NCBI GenBank assembly: GCA_034659475.1
Contig: JAYEHK010000155.1
Span: forward strand, 7,321-71,320
Source: JAYEHK01 sp034659475
GTDB taxonomy: Bacteria; Bacillota; Syntrophomonadia; Syntrophomonadales; Syntrophomonadaceae
DNA length: 64,000 bases
Direction of reading: 5' to 3'
Part shown: positions 43,401-54,053 of the stretch, piece by piece
Position numbering within the stretch: the stretch's first letter is position 1
How the letters are laid out: each line of letters opens with the position of its first letter
Program-made: the position numbers and the translations under genes
Notes under the pieces: generated by a model
The model's database searches: none
What the model was told of the DNA's origin: nothing
Seen by the model: the letters and a program-made list of their open reading frames with translations, nothing else

Positions 43401-43507
43401 GGAACCTCTCTCCGCGGCAGCTGATACAGGGTAATCAACCCCATGGCAATCACCAGCATAACCGCCAGCCATACGATCAGCCGACGCTTCAATACTTGTT
43501 CCAGCAT
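40442..43507 (-). CDS. RND-family efflux transporter permease
   Basis: 1,021 residues. Inner-membrane proton-driven exporter of the AcrB/HAE-like group: an N-terminal helix (about 10-30), a large extracytoplasmic loop, then the block of helices near 330-530 with Gly-Ile-Leu-Val-Asp-Asp-Ala-Ile-Val-Val-Asn-Glu-Asn, which holds the proton-relay Asp pair. A second loop and a second helix block (about 850-1,010) follow. Length and symmetry are normal. It follows its adaptor protein gene by three bases. No outer-membrane TolC-like gene is in the window; many Firmicutes encode such pairs without one. The substrate is unknown. Confidence 0.93.
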   Translation of the reverse strand: MLEQVLKRRLIVWLAVMLVIAMGLITLYQLPRREVPVIDHPVAIITTVYPGATARQVEQYVTGKLEESIAAVSGIEEITSNSQAGVSVITVTAKSTRDKEKLWNQVQQKMSQATAEFPDGVQLPSMDSDLRMQGVSIYQLVAEQEGDLTQLDAFLEKWEIAFRQLPGVSQVHIQGLQAHEVLLEADPARMAAAGLSPSQLIRQLQTEIRPAPPGKWDMDGVVYRWALDQTVDAADLLDLPLSAGDGNTVLRVGDIASVTETPAPDGERVTYQGKPAVSVSFFASSDVDLLKVDRDISSLIEQMEKVLPAGVEIVQIYTQADPITKMFHDLGIAFLLAMLCVALVSSAGLNRYTSVGVALTIPLALCGGIIMLPLAGVDMNQITLIAFIIVLGILVDDAIVVNENITRYRIQGLGVRESILKGTRGVATSVITSTLIVIFTFLPLCLLSGGSGGFIRPLPVVIVATIIASTLAALFVTPVYRYVLEQCLQKGNQNRKSGWLDQPISRWQAYYAVHLLPRIIHHPWRSAVCCLVLSLLAYALIPFIPLEYFPDVDREEIFAEIELPQSSSLKSTMETVDEIENYIRQKPGIREVNTYYATSVPRIFGMSSAGPVGPNSANMLVFVDREKEKARQVKDELSHELDKTFPLARFTLSVVESGPPTGAPLAIKVTGDSLDDLQDVSDRMRQLLLSQPGVLSVNDNLGQSVPALVFMPQRQAMHMHKVNRQEVSEALRLHGEGLKIGEWDDGTQLMDVRLKYQGEMKGLSQDFSRITLFNEIRHPVALDTVGYPVTDLEFERISHDNYQRSNTIRAYLDGKTTADQIQAAVASEVEEAVSDYPGFSFEFAGENEARNEVFIEIGKIFMVVILLILMVMAVQFNSLVLALLIMTTVLLSSSGALYSLFMTRTALGFMSLMGVISLAGVVVRNGVILVEFMEQKMRDGMNLQDAIQEAGAQRLRPILLTAGTSFLGLMPLALGNNLLFKPLATCIAGGLLYSTMLTLVLIPSLYYLYRGKKHCQLRPKG

Positions 43508-43510
43508 AGA

Positions 43511-44611
43511 TTAAAGACCTTCCTTTACGATAACTGCTTCCCCATCCCGCAGACGGTGCAGTCCACCCGTTACAACAAGACTTCCTTCGTCTACCCCTGA
43601 TACCACTACCCTTGACCCTTCCGCTGCGCCTAATGCTACCTTCTGTCGATAGGCTTTTTGATCCTTAATTACATATACATAGGGATCTTCACCCCCGCCA
43701 ATCGCTTCTATTGGCACCAACACCTTTGCGTCGCTTTCCAGCAAGAACTTTACCTCTGCAAAAGAACCCGGGCTCCAGTCCAGTTCAGGATTATCCACCC
43801 GTATTTTAATGACAATTCTTTCTGTTCCTGGCTGTGAAACTGTGTTTATGTTCTCAATCATCGCCAGTCTAACCTCTCCCCGATATTCCACCTGCAGGCT
43901 GTCCCCTTCCTGCCATCCGTTCATTTCCTCCCGAGGAACCGCCAGATCCATAACGAGATGATCCCGCTTGCCAGCTCTGAATACCATTTGTCCTGCATTG
44001 ACGTACTGTCCTATTTGCACCATATTCTCTGCCAGCCAGAGGGTATCATCCGCCTTTAACGCAGCATTATCTATATTCAGACGGCTCTCTTCTTGTCTGA
44101 CCAATGCTTGGTCAAGCCGAAGCTGGGTCTGGTTCATATCGTTTGCCAGCAATGCTAAATCCAGCTCCATTTGTTGCAACGCGTCTTGTGATATGGCGCC
44201 CTCTTCAAAAAGCAGTTGCTGTTTGGCAATCGTTCCCTGGTCCTTTTGATGGCTTTCCTTTACTTTTTCATATTGAAGCTGCGCCAGGGCCACCTCCTGA
44301 TCAGCACTTTCCATCGCCAGAGAAGTCGTCTGGTTTTCAATTAGGACCAGGGTATCTCCATTCATCACCTTATCCCCTGCCTGATGATAAAAATGGCGTA
44401 CATATCCGGGCATCTGGGCACAGATATACTGCTCTTCATCAAGCTCCATTACCACGTCATAAACCTTTTTCACCGATATTTCCTGTTTCTTTACTTTCTC
44501 AACGGTTACCGTCGGTCGCATATCATTACTCGCTGCCTCCTGGCCTGGTGCACAACCTCCTGCGCAGAGCAAAAGCAGCACAACTGCCAGAACCCCTATT
44601 CTCGTTTGCAT
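43511..44611 (-). CDS. RND efflux adaptor (membrane fusion) lipoprotein
   Basis: 366 residues. Lipoprotein signal with lipobox Cys-Ala-Gly-Gly-Cys near residue 20. It has the membrane-fusion-protein plan: a biotinyl-lipoyl-like half with Gly-Tyr-Val-Arg-His-Phe-Tyr-His-Gln-Ala-Gly-Asp-Lys-Val near residue 75, a coiled-coil hairpin (about 105-175), a second lipoyl half with Gly-Gln-Tyr-Val-Asn-Ala-Gly-Gln near 210, and beta-barrel and membrane-proximal domains to the end. It is encoded immediately before the permease and in the same operon. Confidence 0.92.
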   Translation of the reverse strand: MQTRIGVLAVVLLLLCAGGCAPGQEAASNDMRPTVTVEKVKKQEISVKKVYDVVMELDEEQYICAQMPGYVRHFYHQAGDKVMNGDTLVLIENQTTSLAMESADQEVALAQLQYEKVKESHQKDQGTIAKQQLLFEEGAISQDALQQMELDLALLANDMNQTQLRLDQALVRQEESRLNIDNAALKADDTLWLAENMVQIGQYVNAGQMVFRAGKRDHLVMDLAVPREEMNGWQEGDSLQVEYRGEVRLAMIENINTVSQPGTERIVIKIRVDNPELDWSPGSFAEVKFLLESDAKVLVPIEAIGGGEDPYVYVIKDQKAYRQKVALGAAEGSRVVVSGVDEGSLVVTGGLHRLRDGEAVIVKEGL

Positions 44612-44893
44612 TCTATTCCTCCCTAGGCCTTACGCCTCGCCTCTTCTTTCTTTTAAGAATACTATAAGTCAGTTAATAAGATCTGCAAAGGTATATTTTG
44701 GTATTGTTCCGCACACTGCCTTTTTAAATCATCTCATCCAGGGGTATGCAAATTCATCAGCATTCAGAATTAACCATCAATGGCCGCACGACACAACCAC
44801 CGATGAAAATAAGTGAGGAGTGAGGCGTTAGGAGTCAGGCGCTATGCGCCAGGCATTGCCCTTACTCCTCACCCCTGACCCCTTACAAAAAAG

Positions 44894-45024
44894 GTCTGCG
44901 TCCTTAATCACGACCGAAAGGGAGTATCGGTTGTACCCGTAGTGTGCGAAAGTTCAGAAAGTCTGCGTCGTCAGCATCCTTAATAGTGACCGCAGGGAAC
45001 ATCAGTGGTACCCGTAAGGGTGCG
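44894..45024. repeat. Pair of imperfect direct repeats
   Basis: Copy one at 44894-44948 and copy two at 44961-45024 share GTCTGCGTC, CTTAAT, GACCG, ATC and GTACCCGTA in the same order; copy two has a nine-base insertion. Confidence 0.75.
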
Positions 45025-45075
45025 TCTATTAAAAAGCTATTTTCTAATTAATTACCATAGTGTATACATAGTCAA

Positions 45076-45102
45076 AAAGGCTCCCGCTATGCGGGAGCCT
45101 TT
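45076..45102. terminator. Bidirectional hairpin terminator
   Basis: AAAGGCTCCCGC and GCGGGAGCCTTT form a 12-bp perfect stem with a three-base loop, flanked by A and T. It lies downstream of the esterase gene. Confidence 0.85.
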
Positions 45103-45184
45103 AGTTCTTTATTATGTAATCCGTCTCATTCAATCCTTATATCTTCTTTAACCATTAGTTGTAAGCAGCACAGGTTTAAAGCCC

Positions 45185-45985
45185 TCACTCCTGACCCTTT
45201 TTCTTAATGATTCCATCATTGTTTTCCGCGCAAACCCTGGTCATAAACGCAACGATTTCAGCTGCTATTTTATCCTTTTCGGGCCCCATGGTGGCAACAT
45301 GTTCAGACATCTCTAATTCTACTTTTTTAGCCTGAACGGCACCGATCTTTTCCATCAAAAAATCAGCACTTTTGGGATTTACGGATTCATCTTTCAGAGA
45401 CTGTATAACAAGAAGCGGCACCCTGATTTCACATAGTTCATCAACCAACCGATGTCGAAGGCTCAACATGCTTTGAAAGGCTTTCACCGGTATAACTTCA
45501 TAAGCAAAACGGCCCTGATCAGCCAGTTCCCGCAGCTTTACAAGACCTTTTTTTAAAAAATACGGTTTAACAACCCGCATCACAGGAGCAGATACGCTTA
45601 ACAATGGATGATTGTTATATATAGGCGCATTTATGGTAACTATTCCATTAATTCCTTCGATTTGATCAGCAGCATGAAGCGCCAACAGTGCCCCCATAGA
45701 AAAGCCGACAACAAACACCCTGGCATAATTCTCACGAAGATAATTAACTTCTGTATTGACAGCTCCATACCAGTCTTCCCAGGTTGTATCCTTCAAATAT
45801 TTCGGGTTTGAACCATGACCCGGTAGAAGCAATCCGCTTACAGAACATTGCGTCATTTCATGGACAAGCTTTGCCACCGGATATACTTCTGAAGGGGAAG
45901 CGGTGAAACCATGAATAAATAGCAGTGCAATATCTTTGTTTCCTTGTAAAAAAAAAGGCTCGGCCTGCGGGTAAATGTATATCAT
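45185..45985 (-). CDS. Alpha/beta-hydrolase (carboxylesterase/lipase-like)
   Basis: 266 residues. Cytoplasmic serine hydrolase of the monoglyceride-lipase/Est30 type. Visible: the oxyanion loop His-Gly-Phe-Thr-Ala-Ser-Pro near residue 25, the nucleophile elbow Gly-Phe-Ser-Met-Gly near 90, an acid in Leu-Lys-Asp-Glu-Ser-Val-Asn-Pro near 205, and the catalytic His in Ser-Glu-His-Val-Ala-Thr near 236. The ATG at 45985 follows GGGAGGAAATC; an in-frame codon eight residues upstream is less likely. It stands alone. The natural ester is unknown. Confidence 0.88.
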   Translation of the reverse strand: MIYIYPQAEPFFLQGNKDIALLFIHGFTASPSEVYPVAKLVHEMTQCSVSGLLLPGHGSNPKYLKDTTWEDWYGAVNTEVNYLRENYARVFVVGFSMGALLALHAADQIEGINGIVTINAPIYNNHPLLSVSAPVMRVVKPYFLKKGLVKLRELADQGRFAYEVIPVKAFQSMLSLRHRLVDELCEIRVPLLVIQSLKDESVNPKSADFLMEKIGAVQAKKVELEMSEHVATMGPEKDKIAAEIVAFMTRVCAENNDGIIKKKGQE

Positions 45986-46133
45986 GATTTCCTCCCTTAT
46001 ACTGTACACGATATTTTTCCTCTAAATCGTTACTATCATAATCCTAATTCAAAACTACTCTTCTATCTAGTGTTTTTGAAAAAATAAATTAATATGGTTA
46101 CTACTCAGCCGTGTTAATCCGTGTCTATTCTTT

Positions 46134-46165
46134 CCAACTTACCAACTAACCAACTGACCAACTTT
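46134..46165. repeat. CCAACTNN 8-mer tandem repeat, locus 2
   Basis: Units CCAACTTA, CCAACTAA, CCAACTGA, CCAACTTT, followed by TTATGCCGCATAATCCGTC, which is also close to the sequence after locus 3. Confidence 0.85.
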
Positions 46166-46280
46166 ATGCCGCATAATCCGTCAACTGTCGAAACTTGAGT
46201 TATTATTTTGTCAATGGCTGAGTAGTAACTTAATATGAACCAGACAAATAAGCAATTTATTTTTTATTCCCAGAAAATAG

Positions 46281-46311
46281 AAAAAGCAGGTGGCTAAGCC
46301 ACCTGCTTTTT
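46281..46311 (-). terminator. Terminator after hppA
   Basis: AAAAAGCAGGTGGCT and AGCCACCTGCTTTTT form a near-perfect hairpin with T runs on either strand, nine bases beyond the hppA stop. Confidence 0.85.
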
Positions 46312-46320
46312 AAATACTAA

Positions 46321-48318
46321 TTATTTAATAAGTAACTGGGATACGAACACCAATGATACGATGGTCATAAGCTTCAGCAAAATGTTCAGTGAAGGACCAG
46401 CGGTATCCTTACAAGGATCGCCAACAGTGTCACCTTCAATAGCAGCTGCATGAGCCGGACTATGTTTTCCGCCATATGCACCAGTAGTTTCGATGTATTT
46501 TTTAGCATTGTCCCATGCTCCACCTGCGTTAGCCAGCATGATCGCCAGACAAACACCAGATACGATAGCACCAGACAGCATTCCAGCCAGCGCTTCAGCG
46601 CCTAGCCCAACGCCAACAATAACCGGAACAACGATAGCCATCAGACCAGGCATAACCATTTCTTTAATGGCAGCTTTAGTACTGATTTCAACACATTTAG
46701 TATAGTCTGCAGTTGCTTTTCCTTCCAGCAAACCTTTAATTTCTCTGAATTGTCTTCTTACTTCTTCAACCATTTCTCCGGCTGCTCTGCCAACAGCACC
46801 CATGGTCATAGCACAGAATAAGAAAGGCAGCATACCACCAATCAGCAGACCAACAATAACGAGAGGATTCAGGATATCAACAGACTTCAATCCTACGACC
46901 TCGGCAAAGGCAGTTAAAAGAGCCAGTGCAGTCAGCGCAGCAGAACCTATAGCAAATCCTTTACCAATCGCAGCAGTAGTGTTTCCAACGCCATCAAGTT
47001 TATCCGTAGTTGCTCTAACTGATTCGTCTAATTCCGGAGTCATTTCAGCAATACCACCAGCATTATCAGCAATAGGACCATAAGCATCAACGGCAACAAC
47101 CATTCCTGTGGTTGCCAGCATTCCTACAGCAGCCATAGCAATACCATAAAGACCAGCCAACTTAAAGGCGATAAGGGTAGCTGCACATATCAGCAGAATA
47201 GGAATAGCGGTTGAAAACATTCCAACACCCAGACCAGCAATAATAACAGTAGCCGGACCGGTTTGAGTTGCTTCAGCAATAGACCGCGTCGGTTTATATG
47301 CATCAGAAGTATAGTACTGGGTAACAAAACCAATGATGGTTCCTGCAACCAGACCACTGACAATAGCTCCAAATACGCCGATCCCAATCTCAGGAGCGAG
47401 CAACTTGGTGCTGGCAAAATAAGCGAAGATAAGTAATATAATCGCTGAACCTACAGTCCCTTTGTTAAGTGCTACTAATGGATCAGAATCTTCTTTGGTC
47501 TTAACAAAAAATGTTCCGATAATAGAAGCAAGGATACCGCCTGCAGCAATAATCATAGGTAATAAAACGCCGCCCATTCCCAGGGTTGCCATACCTACAG
47601 CGCCCAGGGTCATAGCAGCAATAATTGAACCAACATAGGATTCAAACAGGTCAGAACCCATCCCAGCAACGTCACCAACATTGTCACCAACATTGTCAGC
47701 GATCGTAGCAGGGTTTCTGGGATCATCTTCAGGAAGACCCGCTTCAACCTTACCAACCAGGTCAGCTCCAACATCAGCAGCCTTGGTGTATATTCCACCA
47801 CCAACACGACCGAATAAGGCAATAGAACTACCACCCAGAGCAAAACCATTTACAACCGTAGGATCCTCAAAGATTATGTAGAGAATACCTAATCCTAAAA
47901 GTCCTAAACCGGAAACAGACATTCCCATTACAGCTCCACCTGAAAACGCTACTTCTAAGGCACCGTTTAAAGATGTTCTGGCTGCATTAGTTGTTCTGAC
48001 ATTAGCTTTGGTTGCAACTTTCATGCCTATGAATCCAGCTAAAGCTGAACATATGGCACCAGCTAAAAAGCATATTGCTGTCTGCCAGGAAACAAATAGT
48101 CCAACAATTACAAAAACAATAACAACAAATACACTGATTGCAGTATATTGTCTCTTCAAAAAGGCCATAGCGCCTTCGGAAATATAACCTGAAATCTCAA
48201 CCATTTTCTCTGTTCCGGGGTCGGCTTTGTTAACTTTTCCTGCCAGGAACAATGCAAAAAGCAACGCAATCGCACCGCCTGCGGGCGCAAATGCTACTAA
48301 GCTTTGCAGATTCTCCAT
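46321..48318 (-). CDS. hppA: Membrane-bound ion-pumping pyrophosphatase (K+-dependent type)
   Basis: 665 residues, about 16 membrane helices. Hydrolyses pyrophosphate to pump H+ and/or Na+ across the membrane. Signatures: [11 protein letters not shown] near residue 185 and Asn-Val-Gly-Asp-Asn-Val-Gly-Asp near 210 (substrate and Mg sites). [10 protein letters not shown] near 450 has Ala where K+-independent enzymes have Lys, which marks the K+-dependent class. Which ion is pumped cannot be decided by eye. The ATG at 48318 is the family start; an ATG four codons upstream abuts the ribosome site. Confidence 0.93.
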   Translation of the reverse strand: MENLQSLVAFAPAGGAIALLFALFLAGKVNKADPGTEKMVEISGYISEGAMAFLKRQYTAISVFVVIVFVIVGLFVSWQTAICFLAGAICSALAGFIGMKVATKANVRTTNAARTSLNGALEVAFSGGAVMGMSVSGLGLLGLGILYIIFEDPTVVNGFALGGSSIALFGRVGGGIYTKAADVGADLVGKVEAGLPEDDPRNPATIADNVGDNVGDVAGMGSDLFESYVGSIIAAMTLGAVGMATLGMGGVLLPMIIAAGGILASIIGTFFVKTKEDSDPLVALNKGTVGSAIILLIFAYFASTKLLAPEIGIGVFGAIVSGLVAGTIIGFVTQYYTSDAYKPTRSIAEATQTGPATVIIAGLGVGMFSTAIPILLICAATLIAFKLAGLYGIAMAAVGMLATTGMVVAVDAYGPIADNAGGIAEMTPELDESVRATTDKLDGVGNTTAAIGKGFAIGSAALTALALLTAFAEVVGLKSVDILNPLVIVGLLIGGMLPFLFCAMTMGAVGRAAGEMVEEVRRQFREIKGLLEGKATADYTKCVEISTKAAIKEMVMPGLMAIVVPVIVGVGLGAEALAGMLSGAIVSGVCLAIMLANAGGAWDNAKKYIETTGAYGGKHSPAHAAAIEGDTVGDPCKDTAGPSLNILLKLMTIVSLVFVSQLLIK

Positions 48319-48397
48319 AATAACAAACATCTCCTCATTATTATTGTGAAAAAATTAAAATAGTGGCCTGCATGCAGATATTCTATTTCTCTATCAT

Positions 48398-48622
48398 CTA
48401 AAGCAGTGCCAAAAGCAAGGTTAGTACGACAAATCCAGCTGACAGATATGCAGTAATTTTAGCCAGCAGATCATCGACTCCTTTCTTCTTTCCAAAAAGT
48501 GCTTCGCTACCACCAGCAATACTACCTGATAAACCTGCACTCTTACCTGACTGTAACAAAATTGTTGAAATGAGCCCGAGTGCACACAGAACCTGTAGCA
48601 CGAGCACTATTGTTTTGACCAC
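48398..48622 (-). CDS. secG: Preprotein translocase subunit SecG
   Basis: 74 residues with a GTG start behind AAAGGAGG. Two hydrophobic helices (about 3-22 and 52-72) surround the conserved loop Leu-Leu-Gln-Ser-Gly-Lys-Ser-Ala-Gly-Leu-Ser-Gly near residue 23. It is part of the SecYEG export channel. secG after eno and near rnr-smpB-ssrA is a common Firmicute order. Confidence 0.95.
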   Translation of the reverse strand: MVKTIVLVLQVLCALGLISTILLQSGKSAGLSGSIAGGSEALFGKKKGVDDLLAKITAYLSAGFVVLTLLLALL

Positions 48623-48708
48623 CTTTTAACCTCCTTTCATCAACGAAGCTTCCCGAAAGCCGCAGTATATTTTACCACAATAGTACGTCGGGATACAACC
48701 CCGATCCC

Positions 48709-50518
<1,810 letters not shown>

Positions 50519-52057
50519 TTATTCCACCAGCGATCGCCCGGTCATTTCTGGGGGCAGGGGGATGTTCATTATGGAGAGCAGCGTGGGGGCTACGTCTCGC
50601 AGGGAGCCTTCTTCTCGCAGCGTTTTTTCTTTGTATTTTTCCGAAACGAGAACAAAAGGAACAAGGTTCGTGGTATGTGCAGTAAATGGGAACCCTGTTT
50701 CTGGGCTAACCATTTCTTCACAGTTCCCGTGGTCTGCTGTGATAAGAACTGTCCCCTGCTTCTCCAGGACCTTATCAACAACCTGTATCAAACATTCATC
50801 AACAGTATGAACAGCCTCAATGGCTGCTTCCAACACTCCAGTGTGTCCTACCATATCTGGATTGGCGTAATTCATAATACAGACATCATAGGTATCCTTG
50901 TCTAATTCTTCAAGCATTCGCGCTGTTAATTCTCTGGCGCTCATTTCCGGTTTGAGATTATAGGTTGCTACATCAGGAGAGGGAATGAGAATGCGTTCCT
51001 CACCTGGATTGGGTTCTTCCACCCCACCGTTGAAAAAGAACGTAACATGTGCATATTTTTCCGTCTCCGCGATGCGAAGCTGTTTAACGTCCTTTTCAGC
51101 CAGGACTTCTCCCAAGGTGTTTTTTAGATTCTGGGGTTTATAAGCAACCGGCACCTCAAGCTGAATATCATACTCTGTCATGCAGACATAACAAATATCA
51201 GGTACTTTTCTTCTTTTAAATCCCTTGCATTCTTTATCAACCAGCGCATGGCTGATCTGTCTGGCCCGATCTGCCCGGAAATTGAAGAAAATAACACTAT
51301 CGCCGTCATTGATCGTTCCTCTTGGGTTGCCCTTATCATCTACCAGAACAACGGGCTCGACAAATTCATCTGTGACTCGTTCCTCATACGATCTTTCAAT
51401 CGCCGCCTGCGCATTAGGAGAAGGAACGCCCTCTCCCAGTACCATTGCATCATATGCTTTTTCAATACGATCCCAGCGATTATCACGATCCATGCCGTAA
51501 TAGCGGCCACCCAGCGTGGCGATTTGCCCAATACCAAGCTCCTGCATCTTCATTTCCAATGCATCAATGTATTGCTGGGCACTTTTCGGAGCAACGTCTC
51601 TTCCATCCAGGAATCCATGCACATAAACGCGTTTCACCTGCTGTTCTTTACACATTTCCAGCAGAGCATAGAGGTGGGTCATTAGACTGTGCACGCCGCC
51701 ATCGGAGAGCAACCCCACGAGGTGTACAGCACCATCATTTTTCACAGCCTGCTGCATAGCCCGGATAAATTCTTTATTGTCAAAAAAACTTCGGTTCTCA
51801 ATCGCATTACCGAGTCGAGTGATCTCCTGATAGACAATCCGACCCGCACCCATGTTTAGATGCCCCACTTCGGAATTACCCATCTGACCATCTGGAAGGC
51901 CTACACATTTCCCACAACATTTAAGCACCGTAGAAGGATAAGTACCCTGCAGACTTTTAAAATTCACCGGATTGGCACAGGTCACGGCATTGTCATCACA
52001 GGGATGCCGTAATCCCCACCCATCCAAAATCATTAATACCACCGGTTGTTTAGCCAT
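50519..52057 (-). CDS. gpmI: 2,3-bisphosphoglycerate-independent phosphoglycerate mutase
   Basis: 512 residues. Mn-dependent mutase of the alkaline-phosphatase superfamily interconverting 3- and 2-phosphoglycerate. Visible: Ile-Leu-Asp-Gly-Trp-Gly near residue 10 (metal Asp), the phosphoserine in Gly-Gln-Met-Gly-Asn-Ser-Glu-Val-Gly-His near 58, His-Gly-Phe-Leu-Asp-Gly-Arg-Asp near 124, and metal ligands in Pro-Asp-Met-Val-Gly-His-Thr and Ala-Asp-His-Gly-Asn near 405 and 445. It overlaps tpiA by eight bases, so the two are coupled. Confidence 0.96.
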   Translation of the reverse strand: MAKQPVVLMILDGWGLRHPCDDNAVTCANPVNFKSLQGTYPSTVLKCCGKCVGLPDGQMGNSEVGHLNMGAGRIVYQEITRLGNAIENRSFFDNKEFIRAMQQAVKNDGAVHLVGLLSDGGVHSLMTHLYALLEMCKEQQVKRVYVHGFLDGRDVAPKSAQQYIDALEMKMQELGIGQIATLGGRYYGMDRDNRWDRIEKAYDAMVLGEGVPSPNAQAAIERSYEERVTDEFVEPVVLVDDKGNPRGTINDGDSVIFFNFRADRARQISHALVDKECKGFKRRKVPDICYVCMTEYDIQLEVPVAYKPQNLKNTLGEVLAEKDVKQLRIAETEKYAHVTFFFNGGVEEPNPGEERILIPSPDVATYNLKPEMSARELTARMLEELDKDTYDVCIMNYANPDMVGHTGVLEAAIEAVHTVDECLIQVVDKVLEKQGTVLITADHGNCEEMVSPETGFPFTAHTTNLVPFVLVSEKYKEKTLREEGSLRDVAPTLLSIMNIPLPPEMTGRSLVE

Positions 52058-52808
52058 TTATCCCCAACCTCACGATCTTTGCAAAATCAGATGGATTAAG
52101 ACTTGCACCGCCAACCAGCGCGCCGTCGATATCCTCCTTCAACATGAGCTGTTCCGTGTTGGCTGGTTTTACACTGCCTCCATATAATACAGGAACATCC
52201 TGTGCTGTGTTCTCATCATATAGAACAGAAAGACATTCCCTGATAAACCTGCACATTTCCTGGGCATCATCGGGGCTCGCATTAACACCCGTTCCGATCG
52301 CCCAGACAGGTTCATAGGCAACCACAAGCCCCCGACTGGAAAACGTGATTTCTTTCAAACCTTCCTGCATTTGTTCTTTTACAACCTCACGCGCCATCTG
52401 GTTTTCACGCTCCTGAAGGGTTTCTCCCACACAGAAGATAGGAATCAATCCTGCAGACAGAGCCGCCTTTATTTTGCGATTGATCTGAGTATTGTTTTCT
52501 CCTATGACGCTACGCCTTTCCGAGTGTCCAATGATAACATAACCACAGCCACTATCCGTCAGCATTGATGGAGCTATTTCACCGGTATAAGCCCCTTTTT
52601 CCTCCCAGAATAGGTTTTGCGCACCCAGACTTATGTTGCTGTTTTGTACCGCCATATTCATGATTAATAGCGCTGTAAAGGGCGGACAAATAACAATATC
52701 AACAGCTTTTAAATCAGCCACCTCGGGCACAAATTCTTTCATAAAATCTTGGGCTTCTGTTTGGAGTTTATGCATTTTCCAATTTGCAGCGAAGAATGGT
52801 TTTCTCAT
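52050..52808 (-). CDS. tpiA: Triosephosphate isomerase
   Basis: 252 residues. Interconverts dihydroxyacetone phosphate and glyceraldehyde 3-phosphate. Active-site Lys in Ala-Asn-Trp-Lys-Met-His near residue 10, electrophilic His in Ile-Ile-Gly-His-Ser-Glu-Arg-Arg near 96, and catalytic Glu in Ala-Tyr-Glu-Pro-Val-Trp-Ala-Ile-Gly-Thr-Gly near 165, followed by the Tyr-Gly-Gly-Ser-Val-Lys loop. ATG 52808 is chosen because GGAGG lies just upstream and the protein starts Met-Arg-Lys-Pro-Phe-Phe. Confidence 0.97.
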   Translation of the reverse strand: MRKPFFAANWKMHKLQTEAQDFMKEFVPEVADLKAVDIVICPPFTALLIMNMAVQNSNISLGAQNLFWEEKGAYTGEIAPSMLTDSGCGYVIIGHSERRSVIGENNTQINRKIKAALSAGLIPIFCVGETLQERENQMAREVVKEQMQEGLKEITFSSRGLVVAYEPVWAIGTGVNASPDDAQEMCRFIRECLSVLYDENTAQDVPVLYGGSVKPANTEQLMLKEDIDGALVGGASLNPSDFAKIVRLGING

Positions 52809-52852
52809 TTCGTACACCTCCTCAGTATCCTATTTTCGGTGATAAAAATAAT

Positions 52853-54028
52853 CTACACTTCACAGGATTTTACACCCGGCAGTTCCATTCCTTCCAGGAA
52901 CTCCAGTGTAGCGCCACCACCAGTAGAAATATGGGTTACTTCTTTTTCAATACCCAGCGTATGGAAAGCGGCTGCCGTATCTCCCCCTCCAATTACTGAT
53001 ACCGCATTTGAACGAGCTACTGCATGGGCAACCTCATTGGTTCCCCTGGCAAAGTTTTTAAATTCATAGACACCAAGCGGACCATTCCATATAATGGTGC
53101 ACGCCTCTGCAATCGCTTTTCCAAATCGTTCTACGGTAGAGGATCCAATATCGACGATCATTTGATCATCAAGTATTTGCTGAACACTGACCTGCTCAAA
53201 AGCAGCATCGGCTTTGAACTCTGAAACCACAACGGCATCCGAGGGAAGCAATATTTTTTTGCCTTTCTCCTCAGCCAACTCCATTAATTTTCGGGCTTCA
53301 TCCATCAGTTCATCCTCACAAAGCGATTTGCCAATATTGAAACCTTTGGCCTTAAGAAAAGTGCAGGCCATACTGCCACCCAGCAAAAGCACATCCATTT
53401 TGTCCAAAAGGTTTCTGATCAAGCCCAGTTTATCCTTGACTTTAGCACCACCCAATATTGCCATTCTGGGACTCTGGGGAAGTTCCATCACTTGGCGAAG
53501 CATGTTCACTTCATTTTCCAAAAGAAAACCCGCATATGACGGAAGGTAATCAGCAACCCCTGCGGTAGAAGCATGTGCACGGTGAGCTGTTCCAAAAGCA
53601 TCATTAACATAGATCTCCCCGATTGATGCCAGCGCTCTGGCAAAGGCAGCATCATTTTTTTCTTCCTCCGGGTAGAAGCGAACATTCTCTAGCATAAGAA
53701 TGTCCCCCTGGTTCAATTGGTCCACCATTTTTTCGACACCTGGTCCGATACAATCCTCTGCCATTTTAACTTCACGGCCAAGGATCGTGCTCAAATGATT
53801 GGCAATCGGCAGGAGACTGTATTTTTCGCTGCGTTTTCCCTTGGGTCGTCCCATATGGCTCATTAAAATAAGTTTTCCGCCATTCTGCAGCACATACTGT
53901 ATGGTGGGAAGAGCTGCCTGAATACGGTTATCATCCGTAATCTTCCCCTCCTCACTCATAGGAACATTAAAATCAACTCTTATCAATACTCGTTTTCCAG
54001 AAATATCTGCATCTTTTATGGTCCTCAA
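52853..54028 (-). CDS. pgk: Phosphoglycerate kinase
   Basis: 391 residues; TTG start behind GGGGGTG. Transfers the acyl phosphate of 1,3-bisphosphoglycerate to ADP. Substrate-side motifs Arg-Val-Asp-Phe-Asn-Val-Pro near residue 17 and Ser-His-Met-Gly-Arg-Pro near 57; nucleotide-side Gly-Gly-Ala-Lys-Val near 193 and Gly-Gly-Gly-Asp-Thr-Ala-Ala near 345. Between gap and tpiA with short gaps, so one transcript is expected. Confidence 0.97.
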   Translation of the reverse strand: MRTIKDADISGKRVLIRVDFNVPMSEEGKITDDNRIQAALPTIQYVLQNGGKLILMSHMGRPKGKRSEKYSLLPIANHLSTILGREVKMAEDCIGPGVEKMVDQLNQGDILMLENVRFYPEEEKNDAAFARALASIGEIYVNDAFGTAHRAHASTAGVADYLPSYAGFLLENEVNMLRQVMELPQSPRMAILGGAKVKDKLGLIRNLLDKMDVLLLGGSMACTFLKAKGFNIGKSLCEDELMDEARKLMELAEEKGKKILLPSDAVVVSEFKADAAFEQVSVQQILDDQMIVDIGSSTVERFGKAIAEACTIIWNGPLGVYEFKNFARGTNEVAHAVARSNAVSVIGGGDTAAAFHTLGIEKEVTHISTGGGATLEFLEGMELPGVKSCEV

Positions 54029-54053
54029 CGTTCGTACACCCCCGGTAGATTAA

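Larger units (their letters stand above)
44612..45184. other. Intergenic region with repeats, upstream of the RND operon
   Basis: 573 bases without a supported gene. Contents: a GGCGCTATGCGCC palindrome (44838-44850) in a G/A-rich then C/T-rich frame, two related direct repeats (44894-44948 and 44961-45024), and a strong hairpin (45076-45102). Confidence 0.7.
46010..46320. other. Intergenic region holding a TIR-flanked 8-mer repeat element
   Basis: GTTACTACTCAGCC (46097-46110) and its exact inverse GGCTGAGTAGTAAC (46216-46229) enclose an 8-mer array of CCAACTNN (46134-46165). A pyrophosphatase-gene terminator follows. No gene is supported. Confidence 0.75.

Noticed and set aside
40442..44611. 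RND pair as proof of an outer membrane
   Set aside because: RND transporter-adaptor pairs also occur in single-membrane Firmicutes, and no outer-membrane gene is in the window.
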